Positions 32,782 to 46,037 of a DNA stretch of 64,000 nt are shown piece by piece. The stretch lies in NCBI GenBank assembly GCA_008638375.1, contig CM018036.1, positions 14,829,651 through 14,893,650 on the forward strand. Reading direction: 5' to 3'. Every line of letters begins with the position of its first letter. The stretch's first letter is position 1. Source of the DNA: Nyssa sinensis. Its lineage: Eukaryota > Streptophyta > Magnoliopsida > Cornales > Nyssaceae. The notes beneath the pieces are model-generated. The model was given only the letters and a program-made list of their open reading frames with translations, was not told the origin of the DNA and searched no databases. Made by a program: the position numbers and the translations under genes.

Positions 32782-35377
32782 GCTTCACAGAATGGAATTT
32801 AATTTGGATAAAAGGGAAGCTGATTTTGGGGGGACATATGCGCAGATATATATGCGTGTGTGTAGCGTTGCAGGAGGATTCTGTAGTGGGATTTTTGAGG
32901 ATTTGGTTGCTAAGAGAACTGAAGGAGTGATGGACATGGGTATTATGCAGCAGAGGGTAGCGGCGCGAAACAGGAGAATGGGTTGTGTTGGATGGTTTGA
33001 GCTGCGATCTCATTAACTGGTAGATGTGTACCCATTTCGGCTGTTCAGAGGTTGATACGGCTGGATGTTAAGAGGCAGCAAATTGTCGAGAATTCAGTTA
33101 CCTCAGGCGACTGTACAGGGTAGCTGAAGCAGAGGCAAACTGTTTGCTTCTCCTAACAAGTTCATAGGCAACAGAGCGCTGCAAAGAAAGAGCAGACAAC
33201 CCAGTAATTGATGTAGAGGCAGAACTCAACATGTTTCTTGTCCCATTTAATGAAACAAAGTTTGTTGATTCCCCTGGCTTCTTAAAAACCTGGATTGGTG
33301 GTTATGAACTTTGACAAAGCCTTGATGGATTGCTCAATGAAACACCCAATCAAATAAACCAAGCGGATGCATTCTTTTTGTGGGTCCTGGGCAAAGAGGA
33401 GCATGAAGCAGCAGCGTGTTGGAGCAGCGGTTATGGATTATTGAGCAAAAAATTGGGGAAATCCTGAAGCTTCTAGGCGGAACACTTGGCATTGATGTTT
33501 GAAACAGAGAAGGACGCAAGGCCTGATGCTCTAAGGCCGATACGGCTGTCATGGATGTTGAGGGTCGACTGCAAAACTGGCTGTTTGAGTTCAAAATAAA
33601 TTGATAGAAGCAGCAGGTGGTGTATATATTTAGATATATTTGTGTGTGTGATGCAATGGTGCAGACTTGGGAAAATGGATGGTTGATGGCTGCGGTGATG
33701 AATCAATGGAGTCAAAGGAAGTATGGGTCAGATGCATGAGTTTGCTGGTTTTCCTAAAGTGTGTTGAGGCTTATTTCCAGGCGTTGAGAGATTGGTGCAG
33801 AAGGATTGTCTCTGGACAGAATTTTATTGATAGCCAAGAGCTGATTTGGGTGAAATTGAGGAATCAAAGAATTCTGCAGCAGGTGGAAAATAGGTGGAAC
33901 AACCCAGGTGTATTGACGATTGTTTTTCGAGCAAAAGCTACGGCAAGAGTAAGAAAGTGAACAGGAATATTGGTAGAGTGCGATCCGGACAGCAGAACCA
34001 GCAGGTATGAATCTTATTTCCTGAATTTACTATCTCTAATGGAATTACATTTTAGTCATGAGGTCTATTGGAAAACTGGAATATGTGATTGGTTTGAATA
34101 TAGTTCAGCCCTTGATCTGAATATAGTTTAGTTATTAAATTAAGTATAGTTCGGCTATTAATTTGAATATAATTTTTAGTTGTTGGGTGACATTATGTGT
34201 GAGATGTAGTGTTGTACAGGAGTTCTAATCAGATCGCACCCAAATGTAAATTGATCTGAACTGAGTCTATTGTAGAAGTTCCTTGACCACGTCCCAGTAG
34301 TGGGTTGCTCCTATGTAATTACCCAAGGATACACAGGAAAAACAAAGAGTGAGTAGCAACCGTAACCTTGGTGTTGGTTTTGGTCCAAAGAGTCAAACTG
34401 AGGGTCATGGAATTGATATTAAAATCCAAGATTTATAAGCAGCCAGCAAATATTTTAATATAGAATTTATATTAAATCTGAGGTCTAAAGGTAATAATAA
34501 ATTTAGTTTTGTACTCAGCAAAATTGTAATGCCTTGCATAAAGATTAAATGAGTACTTGATAAATAACGATAGAGTCCAAATGACTTGGATTATAATCCT
34601 GATAGCTACTAAGCTTAGTTAAGGAATATAATAGCCTCAGTTGAAACTCAGTGAGAGGGTAATAGGCCATTAGACTATCTTAGGCGATACGATAGACACT
34701 TAAGATAATGAATAATATATGAATGGATAAATTCTGATCTGTTTGTAATTGATGATGATTATTCAGGATATGTATGGACGTAGCTAATGACACATCTGGA
34801 GAATATCAGGATATCTGTGAAAGGGAGATAAGCATTAAGTTTGTGAGTAACTCGGACTCCTAACTTGGTGTATATTTTCTGTATACTAAGCTGCTTTATA
34901 TGCTGAACTATTTTATACACTGTATTGTTTTAATGCACTTGCTTTCATGCATATTCCTTGTATTGTACAACATCTGGCATGCTTCTATCCTGCTTCTTGA
35001 TATCTCCTGTTTTGATTCTGTTGGAGTCTGTTGTTCTAACTTGTCTACGCTATTGTAGTCTAATTTGTATTTATCTTGTTATGTGAGCCTTGGGCCCACA
35101 GGATTGAGTATATCAGTGGATGGATGGCTGGCTCTGTGGGACCCCCAGAACTCAGCATCCGCTCAATCCTATCTGTTCCGCTCTGATACCGACCCCAACC
35201 GGTAGTGTGCTGTCTGGACATAGGCCTCCATGTGTGGGGTGGGTGACTGACGGATTATCTTGTGCGACATCCCACACTGCCTGGGGAAGGTTCAGGCACT
35301 TTGAGCTGTATCCGTTCTATTTGAGCTGTATCTGTTCTACTTGAGCTGCATTGTTCTATCTGAGTTACCTTTGAGCA

Positions 35378-35427
<50 letters not shown>

Positions 35428-36006
35428 CTGGTTTTGAAACCCATGGCAGGAACCTATGTTACTCACTGAGCTTGTTTAAGCTCATTCTATTATTTAACAT
35501 TTTTCAGGTTATATCTCCATTGGATTAGAAGGTACAAGGAGATGATACTAGAAGGCTGAGAGGCATTCCTAAGTGAGAATCTGATGGCAATAATATATGG
35601 AGACTTGGGTTCTAATGGATTGATCCTGGCTGTTCAGGTGAGCGTGATGATATAGTTGACTTTATTCATATGTAATAGATGAGTAGGGACATGGCTCATA
35701 GTAATGGTACTCTGGAGGAATTTGATATGCCCTGTGTTATATATCTGTTATAGATGTGCTCTGTGGTTAGAGTTATTAGCTATTGGTTATAGACTTGCTC
35801 TGTGGTATATAGTTAAGTTGCATTCTCGAGATAAAAATGTTTTAATTTCCGTTATTCTAACCTTACATTTGGAATGCAATTCATCATAAGGTTCAGAAGT
35901 TTGCCTTTGGTTGGTCGCATTGTTAGTTGGAGACTGACAAGGTGGCTAATTGGCATCACATCTTTTGCATCCGCGTAGGGTGGGGTGTGGGATATGGGAT
36001 GTGACA
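31768..36006 (+). mobile_element. Ty3-gypsy solo LTR, family C, with 5-bp TSD
   Basis: It begins TGTAATACCCC and ends GGGATGTGACA. The target-site duplication ctact stands at 31763-31767 and 36007-36011. The 4,239 bp have no internal LTR copy, primer site or pol coding, so this is a solo LTR. It contains TA microsatellites at about 32110-32200, 32754-32779 and a pure (AT)22 at 35381-35424. Its ends match the reverse complement of 36513-41237. Apparent open frames inside (for example 32690-33016 and 33667-33960) are judged non-coding. Confidence 0.85.
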
Positions 36007-36227
36007 CTACTAGTAACAAAGTTGTGCTATTGTAAGAATTAAGACAAAAATCTCAAATTTAATAAACCAAAATTACTATATATTAGTTTGTAAGGTGGAT
36101 AAAGAAATAAAAAGAATAAAATTAAAAAAATAGACTTGGTGGACTAGATTTATAATACAACCGATCTAATAATTAATAATCTTAGGAGACTAAAAAATTA
36201 TTAATTGAAATATATATATATATATAG

Positions 36228-36263
<36 letters not shown>

Positions 36264-36512
36264 TAATTATTAAGTTTTATCATGATTTTTATTAACGAAT
36301 TTTTTTCTTATAATTATACGATTTTTAGAACTAATATAAGACGCATGTACATATTTTTAAGATTAAGGAATTTTGGGAAAAATAATATTTTTTATATTTA
36401 ATTTAAATTGTTTAAAACTTCCTAATCTCTTTTTTACTACAAAACAATTATTGTTACTAATAATTTTATATAATGTAAATATACACAAGCATGTCTATTT
36501 TTCTATTCTAGT
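36007..36512. other. 506-bp spacer between two inverted solo LTRs
   Basis: AT-rich, with TA and TG microsatellites at about 36209-36262. It starts with one copy of ctact and ends with one copy of ctagt, the target duplications of the two flanking LTRs. No gene is present. Confidence 0.8.
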
Positions 36513-39500
36513 TGTCACATCCCGAACCCCACCCTACGCTGATGTCGAGGACGTGACTGCCAGTCGGTCGCGACGCGACCAACCAAAGGCAAATTCTGAA
36601 CTTTCCGACGAATTGCACTCCAACTGTAGGGTCAGATGCAGCGGAATTTAAAACTTTTTCTTTGTGTCACGAGAATGCAACTCACTTATCCACCATAAAG
36701 GTATGTACCACAGAGCAAGTCTAAATCCAAAACAGTTAACAGTTCTAAGTTCAGAGCATATCTAAAATCAGGCATATCGCGAACGGATAAAATTATAACG
36801 GAACTAAACGGAAACAATACACTAATCAAGACGCAGGCAATCCTAAACAGGACACAACATAACAGAACTGGGTAGAAACAATATAACAATCAAGTCAGGG
36901 ACACATCACTGTCGGAACTAATCATAACTGGACTGAACAATGTTTCAATCAAGACAGACGTATCATCAACAGACAGTACACAACGGAACTGGACCATATA
37001 TCAATCAAGACAGACAGATCATCAACAGACGGAACATAACAGAATCGAACGAAACAATACATCAGTCAAAACAAAGACATATCATTAACGGATAGATCAT
37101 GACGGAACTGGACCATATATCAATCAAGACAGACAGATCATCAACGGACGGAACATGTCAGAACCGGACGGAACATATCAATCGAGAGCAGACATATCAT
37201 TAACGGACAACACATAACCGAACTGAACGGAATTCCTAATTCGAAGGACACAAGCACATCACGTGGAATGTGGTACAAAGGGCGTACATTAAGTACATAC
37301 ATTTAAACAATATAGCATTCAGACAGTATACTATACAAAGTGGTACGATACAACAAAATGTTGTTCTTTGCCTATATCACATGGTTTATTTAATCATTTC
37401 AGAAATAATGGTTCAATACATCCATTTTATCTCAACAGTTCAAAACGGGCAAAACAGTACGGGATGCTAGCACAGGGATCAGGAATATAGTCAATTATTT
37501 AAAAAGACTAAAACCATGTCATAAGTGATATAGTACGAAAAGGCATGCATTTAAATAATTGCACGTAAATAATTGCATTCAAAACAGATCAGTAAATCAA
37601 GGGACAGTATCAAAACAGTGTCAGAAGTTACTCACAAAGGACAGACAGTGAATCAAAATACAGTACAGTGTCAGGAGTTACTCACAAACTTTACGCTTAT
37701 TTCCTTGCATAAATAATCCGATAACCTCCAGGTACGTCAGGCATCTCCATGTATATCCTGAATAATAATCATCAATCACAGACAGATAAGAACTCATCCA
37801 TTCAGGTCTCATTCATCATCTTAGGTATCTATCGGATTACCTAAGACAGCCTAGTAGCCAATCGCCCTTCCATTGGGTCTCACCCGAGGCTATTTCATTC
37901 TTTAATTAGGCTTAGCAGTTATTAGGATTATATCCTAAGTCATTTAGACTTCAATTGTTATCAGTCAAGCACTCATTCAACCTTAGGGGCAAAATGGTAA
38001 TTTTATCATTCTTGTCCCGGACCCTATCGTGGTCTATGGAATAGTCTTTATATCTTAAGTACAAAGTTCTACGTCCTTTGGACTCCAATCGGTATCAGTT
38101 AGGTTCTCATTTTAACCATAGGGGCAAAATGGTAATTTTTCCATTCTTATCCCGGACCCTGTTATGGTCCTCAGAATATCCCATATATCGTATATATGAA
38201 GTTTTAAGTCTTTTAGACTTTAATCGGTATCAGTTGGGTACTTATTTAGTCTTAGGGGCAAAATGGTAATTTTGTCATTTTTGCCCCGGACCCTATCATG
38301 GTCCTCAGAACGTCCCATATATCTCATGTATAAATTTGTAAGTCCCTTGGACTTCATTTGGTATCTGCTTTAGATCGTCGGGACACATCGATCATTTCTC
38401 GTTTTACGCGTTGACTGTCTCGGAGTCTTATTTAGCCCTTCAGTGTTCATAATTATCCCTATGATAATTTATCAGATCAGTTTGACCTTTATTCGACCTC
38501 TACTTTGCACTTACAGTGCTTAGGGGTATTTTGGTCATTTTACGTTTTGTGTAATTCTGACCCCGATTCGTCATCTAATCAAGTATACAGTCTCACCAGT
38601 GTCTGGGCTCCTACCGGTATCAGTTTCCTCCCAATCAGACTTTGTTTAGGTCTCGTACGGTATCAGGGGTAATTTGGTAATTTCATGTGTCATATTTTTC
38701 GGCACGTCAGTTCATAAAATGGACCTCACCATTGGGTCCAGAGCATCCAACATAGTGAAATTGGACTGTTTGTTATGTTTAATCGGCCCTGGTTATCATT
38801 AAGGGCAATTCGGTCATTTATACTTTATGTGTCTGTATTTTTCGGGACCTCGGTTCATTAAATGGACCTCACCGTTGAGTTCAGAATGCCCGAGATAGTC
38901 AAAATAGGCTATCTGATATTTTTATTTGGGTCTGGGTACCATCAGGGGCAGTTCGGTCATTTATCACTTACGGGTCTGTATTTTTCGGGACTGTATTTCC
39001 AAAATCGGACTGTACCATTGAGTCCAGAATGCTTGAAATAGTGAAAATACACTATTTATTTAATTTATTTGGACTCCGTTTGACATATTTAATGTCTAGG
39101 GGTAAAATTGTAATTTTACCTATTTAATAAAATAATTAATAATTATTTTATTATTTAATTAATTTGGCAGGGCTTAAATGTATAATTTTCCCAAAATCTG
39201 GGCCACTGTGCAATATTCAGAACTGTTGGGGCAAATCCGTAATTTCAAGAAAGTTTAGGGTCAAAATATAATTACATAAAATTGGGGTTCAAACCAAAGG
39301 GTTTTAGGTTTAAACTGTTGAACCGGTCCTCTTACCAACTGAGCCAACCGGTTCAGTCATTTCAGGAAAACCGGGAAAACATATCCCTCATATTCCCAAT
39401 TTCAGTCCCTATTCGTGTTTCAGTTGCCCCTAATCCCAATTTTAATTTATTATTGCCGTAGCCAAACAGCCGGAATTCGATTTTAAATTTAAAACCTTTC

Positions 39501-41237
39501 AAACCCAAAACGGCGTAGCATCAACACAGTGGTCGTTCCTCAACTCGGCATGACTCGGTCAACTCGACCGAGTCGACTCCGTCTTCCCCATCGAATGCCC
39601 CACTGTTGCCCTAATTTGCAGGTTCGGTTTTTCTCAATTTCGTGCTATTTCAAGCACGGTTTTCAATAGGTATTGGTTCCAAACGGTTTCTGGAAGTGAA
39701 GCCAACAATTTTTCATTGGTTTTGAGCTTCGAATCCATGCATGGAGCTCTGTTCAACCGATTATCGTGAGGGATTTCAGTTCGGTCGTGTAGCCCCATTT
39801 CTCAACCAGATCTCATGGAATTTGGCTTGTTATAAACCCTAGGTCAAGGCGGTTCAGTTCATGTGCTTCAATCAGGTTTTAAATCCTTGTTGATTAAAAT
39901 GGGTTTCTTGGCCGAAACCTGCAATTCCTAAATTGAGGGTCTTGACTTAAGTAACGGGGTCGCGGGTTGGTGGTCTTAGGGCCCTTGTGACCTCTAGGTC
40001 AGGTCTCGACCATCCAAAAATGGTTTGGTTTTGGTCATTTCAGATTTGTTGCATGCAAGGTCTTCCATGGAGGATGGGTCACGGCTTTGGGTTTTTAAGC
40101 TCATCCGACACTCTCAGTTAATTCATGACAGTTCTAAGTCTCACAGGTGATCGTATGTGCAGTCTATATGGATCCAAAACCATCAAAACAGTATGAAAAT
40201 TTAAACAGAAATTCAAAGCAGTTTTTTGGTATTTTACCTCGGTTTGGTGGCTTCCTTTCCTCATGGCTTGGTTCAGGCAAGATCTCAGTGGTTGCCTCAG
40301 TTCAGTCATGCCCTCAGTCCCTTCTCATTCCTCTTGTATCACTTCACATGGCCACACATACCATGCATACAAGGTTGTATACCCAAGCCATGGTCACTCA
40401 CATGCAAGCCTCACTAACCCACTCTCTCTTTGGTTGCAGACCTGTCCGTACACCAACACACTCACAGGCAGTTTAGGTTTCTCCATTCTCTCCGTTCTGA
40501 TTACACACAAGACCATTTGTGGTCATAATATTCCACCTCATATATACACACCATACATATATATCTCCATTTATGTGTGTGTCCACATCAGAGAATCAGT
40601 AGGGTCATGGGGTGACGTGGGCTGAGGGAAGCTGATTTAATCCATCATATGGGGTTTGCATGTAATCTCATTGGTTGCTTTGGGTGGCAAGTTGGGGCAA
40701 TACAGAGATATATACAAATAAGTTGCATACATATGCACAAAGTAATGGGTAGCCTAACTGGTAAATTTTTGGGAAGAATTTATCCTCTCAAAGGTCAAGG
40801 GTTCAATTCCCTTGGCCTCCCATTTGGCCCCTTTTTCACCATTTTTGGTTAAGGCCACGTTTGGCTGCACATTAATTCAGTTTTTGATGTTTGCCTCATA
40901 ACTTTCATTCCGTAACTCCTTTTTTGATGCGGTTTGTTCCGAGAGTTTCATATTTCAGTTATCTACAGTGTCAGAGGTTCCATGTCATTTATTAGTCATT
41001 CGGGATTTCCGTGGTTAATTAATTCGAATTCTGTCAGTGTTAAATTGACATTATTTCACCTAATTAATTGGTAATTAGGTTCGGGTATTGTACCCTATTC
41101 TCGAACATGTTTTAATTGTTTTATCGGTCTATCTTGACCGTCGGGAGATTAGGGTTAATTCCCTTGATTATTCTTTGAGCCGGTATTAATTAATAATTAA
41201 TATTTAATTATTAATTATACAGGATCGGGGTGTTACA
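36513..41237 (-). mobile_element. Ty3-gypsy solo LTR, family C, reverse orientation, with 5-bp TSD
   Basis: On the plus strand it begins TGTCACATCCCG and ends CGGGGTGTTACA. The duplication ctagt is at 36508-36512 and 41238-41242. It is 4,725 bp and its outer 150 bp align with the reversed end of 31768-36006. It shows repeated blocks around gggcaaaatggtaatttt (37988, 38121, 38256) and three modules about 142 bp apart (38721, 38864, 39006). No retrotransposon coding remains. Confidence 0.85.
40742..40833 (+). other. tRNA-like block inside a solo LTR
   Basis: It contains an A-box-like tagcctaactgg, a perfect B box ggttcaattcc inside a good T-arm stem (aaggg paired with ccctt), and a T run at about 40830. 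The acceptor arms pair poorly and no standard anticodon arm could be drawn. It is therefore a tRNA-derived relic or a chance pol III signature rather than a tRNA gene. Confidence 0.35.
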
Positions 41238-41242
41238 CTAGT

Positions 41243-42395
41243 AATTCATATAATAAAATAGTTTTTTTTAATAAATTTAATATTTATTAAATAATATCAT
41301 TAATTATTTACAAACGCATGAAAGTAGTTCTTGAAGAAATTATTAATTAATAGAGGTTATTTACTTATTAAATATTAATTATTATAATGTTAACAATAAT
41401 TAAGAATGAGAAATGGAAAATAAGTATAAAAAATTTTCCTGGTGGTTCTCAATGCCATGTGACACAATTAAGTCTTTCTTTCTTATTATTATTTTTTTTT
41501 AGCAATGCTACAATTTTTAATTTCCATTCTAAATTATTGTACATAATAATATTTGCATCATTATGCCACATTATTTATAAGATTTGATGTACTATCAATA
41601 ATATGTATCATATCATTTAGGATGAGAAATGTAAGAAAGAAATTTAGAAAATGTAATATTATTGAATCTTTTTTTCTCAAAATTCTTATACACTCTCGTT
41701 TCTCCAAAAAAAAAAAGATAATAACTTATTAATTTTTGATAAATTACACTTATTATACCTTAAAGTTTCTAACATTTGCAAAGAGTACCCATTAGTTTAA
41801 CAGCTTTACAATACTCTTTTATGATATGACACTTTACAATATATTTTACATATGTTGATGGTGTGAGCGCAAGCGTTGAAAAAATCTAGATACAACTTTT
41901 AATGTCCGCTCCTTTAAAATGGGAGAGGAACATGCCCTCTTTTCAGATGGGGGTATATATGAATACGCAAAGAAGTCGCCAGCTTATTTTAGACTAAATA
42001 ACAAGTAAACCTAATACAACCTATAAAGAATACATATAAAAAGAATAGCAAAGAAAAATTAAAATTACATTGCTTTGATCCTATTTACATTGTAAACCCC
42101 TTGACATGAGTTAAAATAAAGTAAAGCAAAATCGATTTACAATGAATCAAAGAAATTTGAATTCGGGAGCTAAGGTACGAGATGGGAATGGGATAGGCAC
42201 CTATCCTGCCTTGTATGAATAGACTGGCCTTAAATTTTCATACACAAGGCTTAATATTCCATAAAAAAAATAAGAAAGAGAGTGAGAGATGAATGATCCA
42301 TAAGTAAGACTGCACGTCTTCATGTCACAATGACATTTTGAATTGATCTTTCTGAATTTTGTCGAAGAGGTATATTTTTAAATTTCAGGACGAAA
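41243..42395. other. AT-rich spacer before a chromovirus 3' end
   Basis: No coding similarity was recognised. The last 100 bp lead into the polypurine tract at 42396-42415 and so probably belong to the internal region of the element whose 3' LTR starts at 42416. Confidence 0.5.
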
Positions 42396-42464
42396 TTTCT
42401 TTAAGGGGGGAAGGATGTAGAGACCTGAAAATTTAGGATGAATTTTTTGTTTTGCCAATAGGGC

Positions 42465-43389
42465 TGTAATACCCTGAACCGAGACGTAGCACGTAAATCG
42501 AGATAGGTCGAGTTGAGTAATGTAAAACCCCGAGAATTCGACAGAACGCGGACTATACCTCAACCTAAGAAAAATAGGTTATGTGATATTAATGATTTAA
42601 AATAGTTCAAAATATGGTAAGCCATAACGGGATCTAATACCGTAGTTATAAAAATGACATATGCTCGGGAAATTAATTAACCCAGTCGACCGAGTGTCGA
42701 AATGGATAAATGGGATTGATACAAAAAATTAATTATATGAATAAAATAAATAAAATATAAGACATTACGTAACAAAACAATTCCGCTAGTCAAAGTTTTA
42801 TGGCAGAATCATGCAAGTGAAGAAGCAACATGGGAATGTGAAGAAGAGATGCAAGCTCTGTATCCTGAATCGTTTATATAAAAATCTAGATACGTTGAGT
42901 TTTGGGGACAAAACTCTTTTGAAGGAGAGAAGAATGTAATATCCTGAAAATTAGAAATAAATAAAATGCCCCATTTTATTTAAAATGACGTATACATAAT
43001 TTACAAATAATAAGAAATGGCATAAGCAAAAGGTGGGTTGGAATTCTGTGCTCCGTATTCAGTGTTCAAATATGCAACTAAAACAATAACTAAATAAAAA
43101 TAAAAGGAAGATAAGCTGCAGTCGTCTTTTTCTCTCTTATAATATAATATATCTATGAATAAATAAATATATATATAGCTAAATAGAAAAAAATCTAGGA
43201 AAGAAGAGAGGAAGGTTCGTGAAGGCCGGAGAGAGAACAGTAAACAGCCCTCTCTTGGACTGGCTGCCTCAACTATATACGTATATATAATATATAGATA
43301 ACACGTGAGGGATAATCAGGAATTGGGTAGAATATTCTAGAGGCAACTAGAGCAACCGACTTATCTCACGTTCTGGATCATTCCACTTC

Positions 43390-43422
<33 letters not shown>

Positions 43423-44700
43423 TTACTGAACCATGCTCGGGAAGGGGATTTTAGATCCAAAATCTCCATGACCTGATCTACACCCCCTGAACCCCACCTG
43501 CGTTCTAATTCTTCTCATGTTTCATTTTTCTAATTTTGTATCATCAACACTGATTGGATTATCTGATAGATCTCTGCATAAACATGTGAGGGCTGGTTGA
43601 TTTAAGAGTTGTAAACAAGTAAACAATCACAGCAATGTAAATCAATTTAGGGGCGTAAGAATCAGCTCGGCTGCTGGTGTTTGAAGTAGGACAGAAGTAG
43701 AGTGACTGAAGCTCCTATTTTCTGGATTTTTCCCTTTCAAACGATCTACCCAATCTGAGGCAGGTACATATATATATCTGATTCTTTGAATTTCTAATCT
43801 CTAATAAAAATTATAATTTAGTCACAAAAGTAATCAACTGTTGGGGAAAATGAGGAATTAGGTGGGATTGGTGCGGCTATTGGTGCGGCTACTGGAATGT
43901 GCAATGGATTTGGAATAGGACTCAACTACTGATTTGGATATTGAACAGCCTTTGATTTAAATATAATTCAGCTATTAAATTGATTATAGTTCAATTATTA
44001 AATTGAGTGTAGTTAAGATTTTAATTTGAAAATAGTCCCTGCCATTGGATGAAAATTAGATGGGGAAAATTCTGGGCAGCAGCTCTATTAGGGACACATC
44101 CCAACAGTGACTAATCTTTAATTGTAATAGATTTTATCAAGGGACATACCTATAGGTAAAATGTGATTATTTTAAACATTTCTTTTAAATTTTGACTCAA
44201 TCAGTATAGATACCATTATTTACTTTATTTGAAAGTCTTGAGCTTGCTGTAGAAAACTGTTCAAACAGCTTCCTTGCTGTGGCAGAAGCTGTTTTTGCCC
44301 CTGCACCGTAGTGGGTAAGCCAACTAATTCTTTCCATTATTTGTTGACAAGTCCACCAGTAAATATGCTGCAACTAAAACTTTTGAATATCAACTTTTTC
44401 CCCCACACGCTACTCCTCTGTTGTCCCTATTGGACTTCTTATGTAGCTTGAGATTTAATGGTGTGGCACTACGTGAAAATGAATCAATTGTTTTGATATA
44501 TATATTGGAAGTTTTGCTTCTGAATTCTTATTGGACAGATTGTGTATTCTTATTACACAGATGGTGCGTGTGGATATTAGGCTCTTTAATTGGTTGGCAT
44601 CTTGGGATGCTGTGTTTGTTAAATTCTTCAGGTTATATACAGGTGGTCAAAAAGCAGTTTAATAACTATATAATATACAGTAAACGAATTAATTTAAATT
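42465..44700 (+). mobile_element. Nested, internally deleted chromovirus remnant
   Basis: It begins TGTAATACCCTG like family C (31768) and follows that LTR for about 310 bp. It then jumps to the very end of a chromovirus polyprotein (42780-42881) and a polypurine-like gaaggagagaagaa. A second LTR start, TGTAATATCCTG, follows at 42935. Text at 43550-44100 again resembles family C (34010-34190). So it looks like 5' LTR, large deletion, pol end, partial 3' LTR. The right boundary is uncertain. Confidence 0.6.
42780..42881 (+). pseudogene. C-terminal chromodomain stub of a chromovirus polyprotein
   Basis: It reads IPLVKVLWQNHASEEATWEC and ends MQALYPESFI before a TAA at 42879-42881. This matches the usual chromovirus ending (VLW.NH..EEATWE, then YP.LF). 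Everything upstream in the polyprotein is deleted. It is the only internal gypsy coding sequence I can identify in the window. Confidence 0.8.
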
Positions 44701-45828
44701 TAAAAATTTAAATTTGATTAATTAATTTAATTAGTTAAGTAATGAGAAAATAACCCGACGTTCAAATTTGACGAATGAATGGAGTATTTTGACTATCTCA
44801 AACCTACTAAGGCTAGTGGTGAGGGCCGTTTCGTGAGACAGGACCCCAAAAAATTAAGAGACTCGTAGGGACACTAAAAATTATCAAAATGCCCTGAGTC
44901 AAAGACTAGTCAAACGAATCTCGATTAAAAGAAAAGAATAGTGGATTCTTATTATTTTGAATGTTCTAAACTCAACAGTAGAGTCCGATTTATGAAAAGA
45001 TGCCTTGAGAACTAGGAACCCGTGAAAGTGCAAAATGATCGTTTTGCTCTTTTTAGTACAAATGTCCAAACTGAATTCCATAAAGGCCTAAACTGACTTT
45101 GTTCGACATTCCTAATCCAATGGTAGAGTCTATTTGAGTAAAAGAGATACCAATCATAAAGAAACATAAAATTTGATGAATAGCATAAATTCATGTAACA
45201 GTAAACTGAGATGCATTTTTGAATCTTAGGAACACCAAAAGAAAATGAGAGGACCTTCTAGACAGATATAGTGAGAGGATTGAGTTATTCACCGGTCAAT
45301 TGGACTGCATAGTGGACACAGCTTCCTAGGGTTGAGACACGCCCTAGTCAGGTATGATATATTGTGCTAAGTAAGAAATAGAATTAAGTTTAGGAGTAAT
45401 TGCTATGTTGACTTGATGATTCACATATTTGTTTAGTTGCTCATATGCTTATGTGTTCCTTGTTATCTTTTTGAAAGTTTAGTGATGAATGAGAATCATG
45501 ACTATGTGTATATCGCATGTGTTATCATAATGTGTGGATTATATTCTTCGAGAATTGTTGGGATTATGAAATATGTGACTTAAAGCATATGTTAAATGGA
45601 CTATGTATGGCATGTAACCTTGATGAAAGGATCTTTTAATTTGAATGTTATTGTGTAATACATTATTAAAGCATGTTTCATGTGTGGATATGATGCTTTA
45701 TTGAGATTACATTATGGCGTGGTAGAATCAAAGCATATTGGCATAGTGTGATTCCTTGGACATGGTGTGAGTTGAGCACATGGTGCTGTGCATTATGAGG
45801 GTGCAGATCTTGTGGTGAAAAACCCAGA

Positions 45829-46037
45829 ACATGACATTGCATTTGGTACCCGAACCAACGGGAACGATTCGTGAAGGGACATGACATTGCATTTGGTACC
45901 CGAACCAACGGGAGCGATCCGTGAAGGGACATGATATTGCATTTGGTACCCGAACCAACGGGAGCGATCCCTTCACTCCGTGAAGTGACATGACATTACA
46001 TTTGGTACTCGAACCAACGGGAGCGATCCATGAAGGG
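45829..46037 (+). repeat. Four-copy 50-59-bp tandem repeat within a gypsy LTR
   Basis: Units start at 45829, 45879, 45929 and 45988. Each contains catttggtac, gaaccaacggga and gatcc or gattc. The third carries a 9-bp extra. The sister LTR at 18790-18880 has only two strongly diverged units, so the array expanded in this copy. Short repeats of gtgtggcatagagttg follow at 46066-46115. Confidence 0.88.

Noticed and set aside
32690..33960. Open frames of about 100 codons inside the family C solo LTR
   Set aside because: Both strands are open in places, no domain is recognisable, and the region lies fully inside an LTR with clean ends and a target duplication.
40118..40625. Several overlapping frames, including a 120-residue one
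   Set aside because: They lie in three frames on both strands within a solo LTR, with no similarity to any protein I know.
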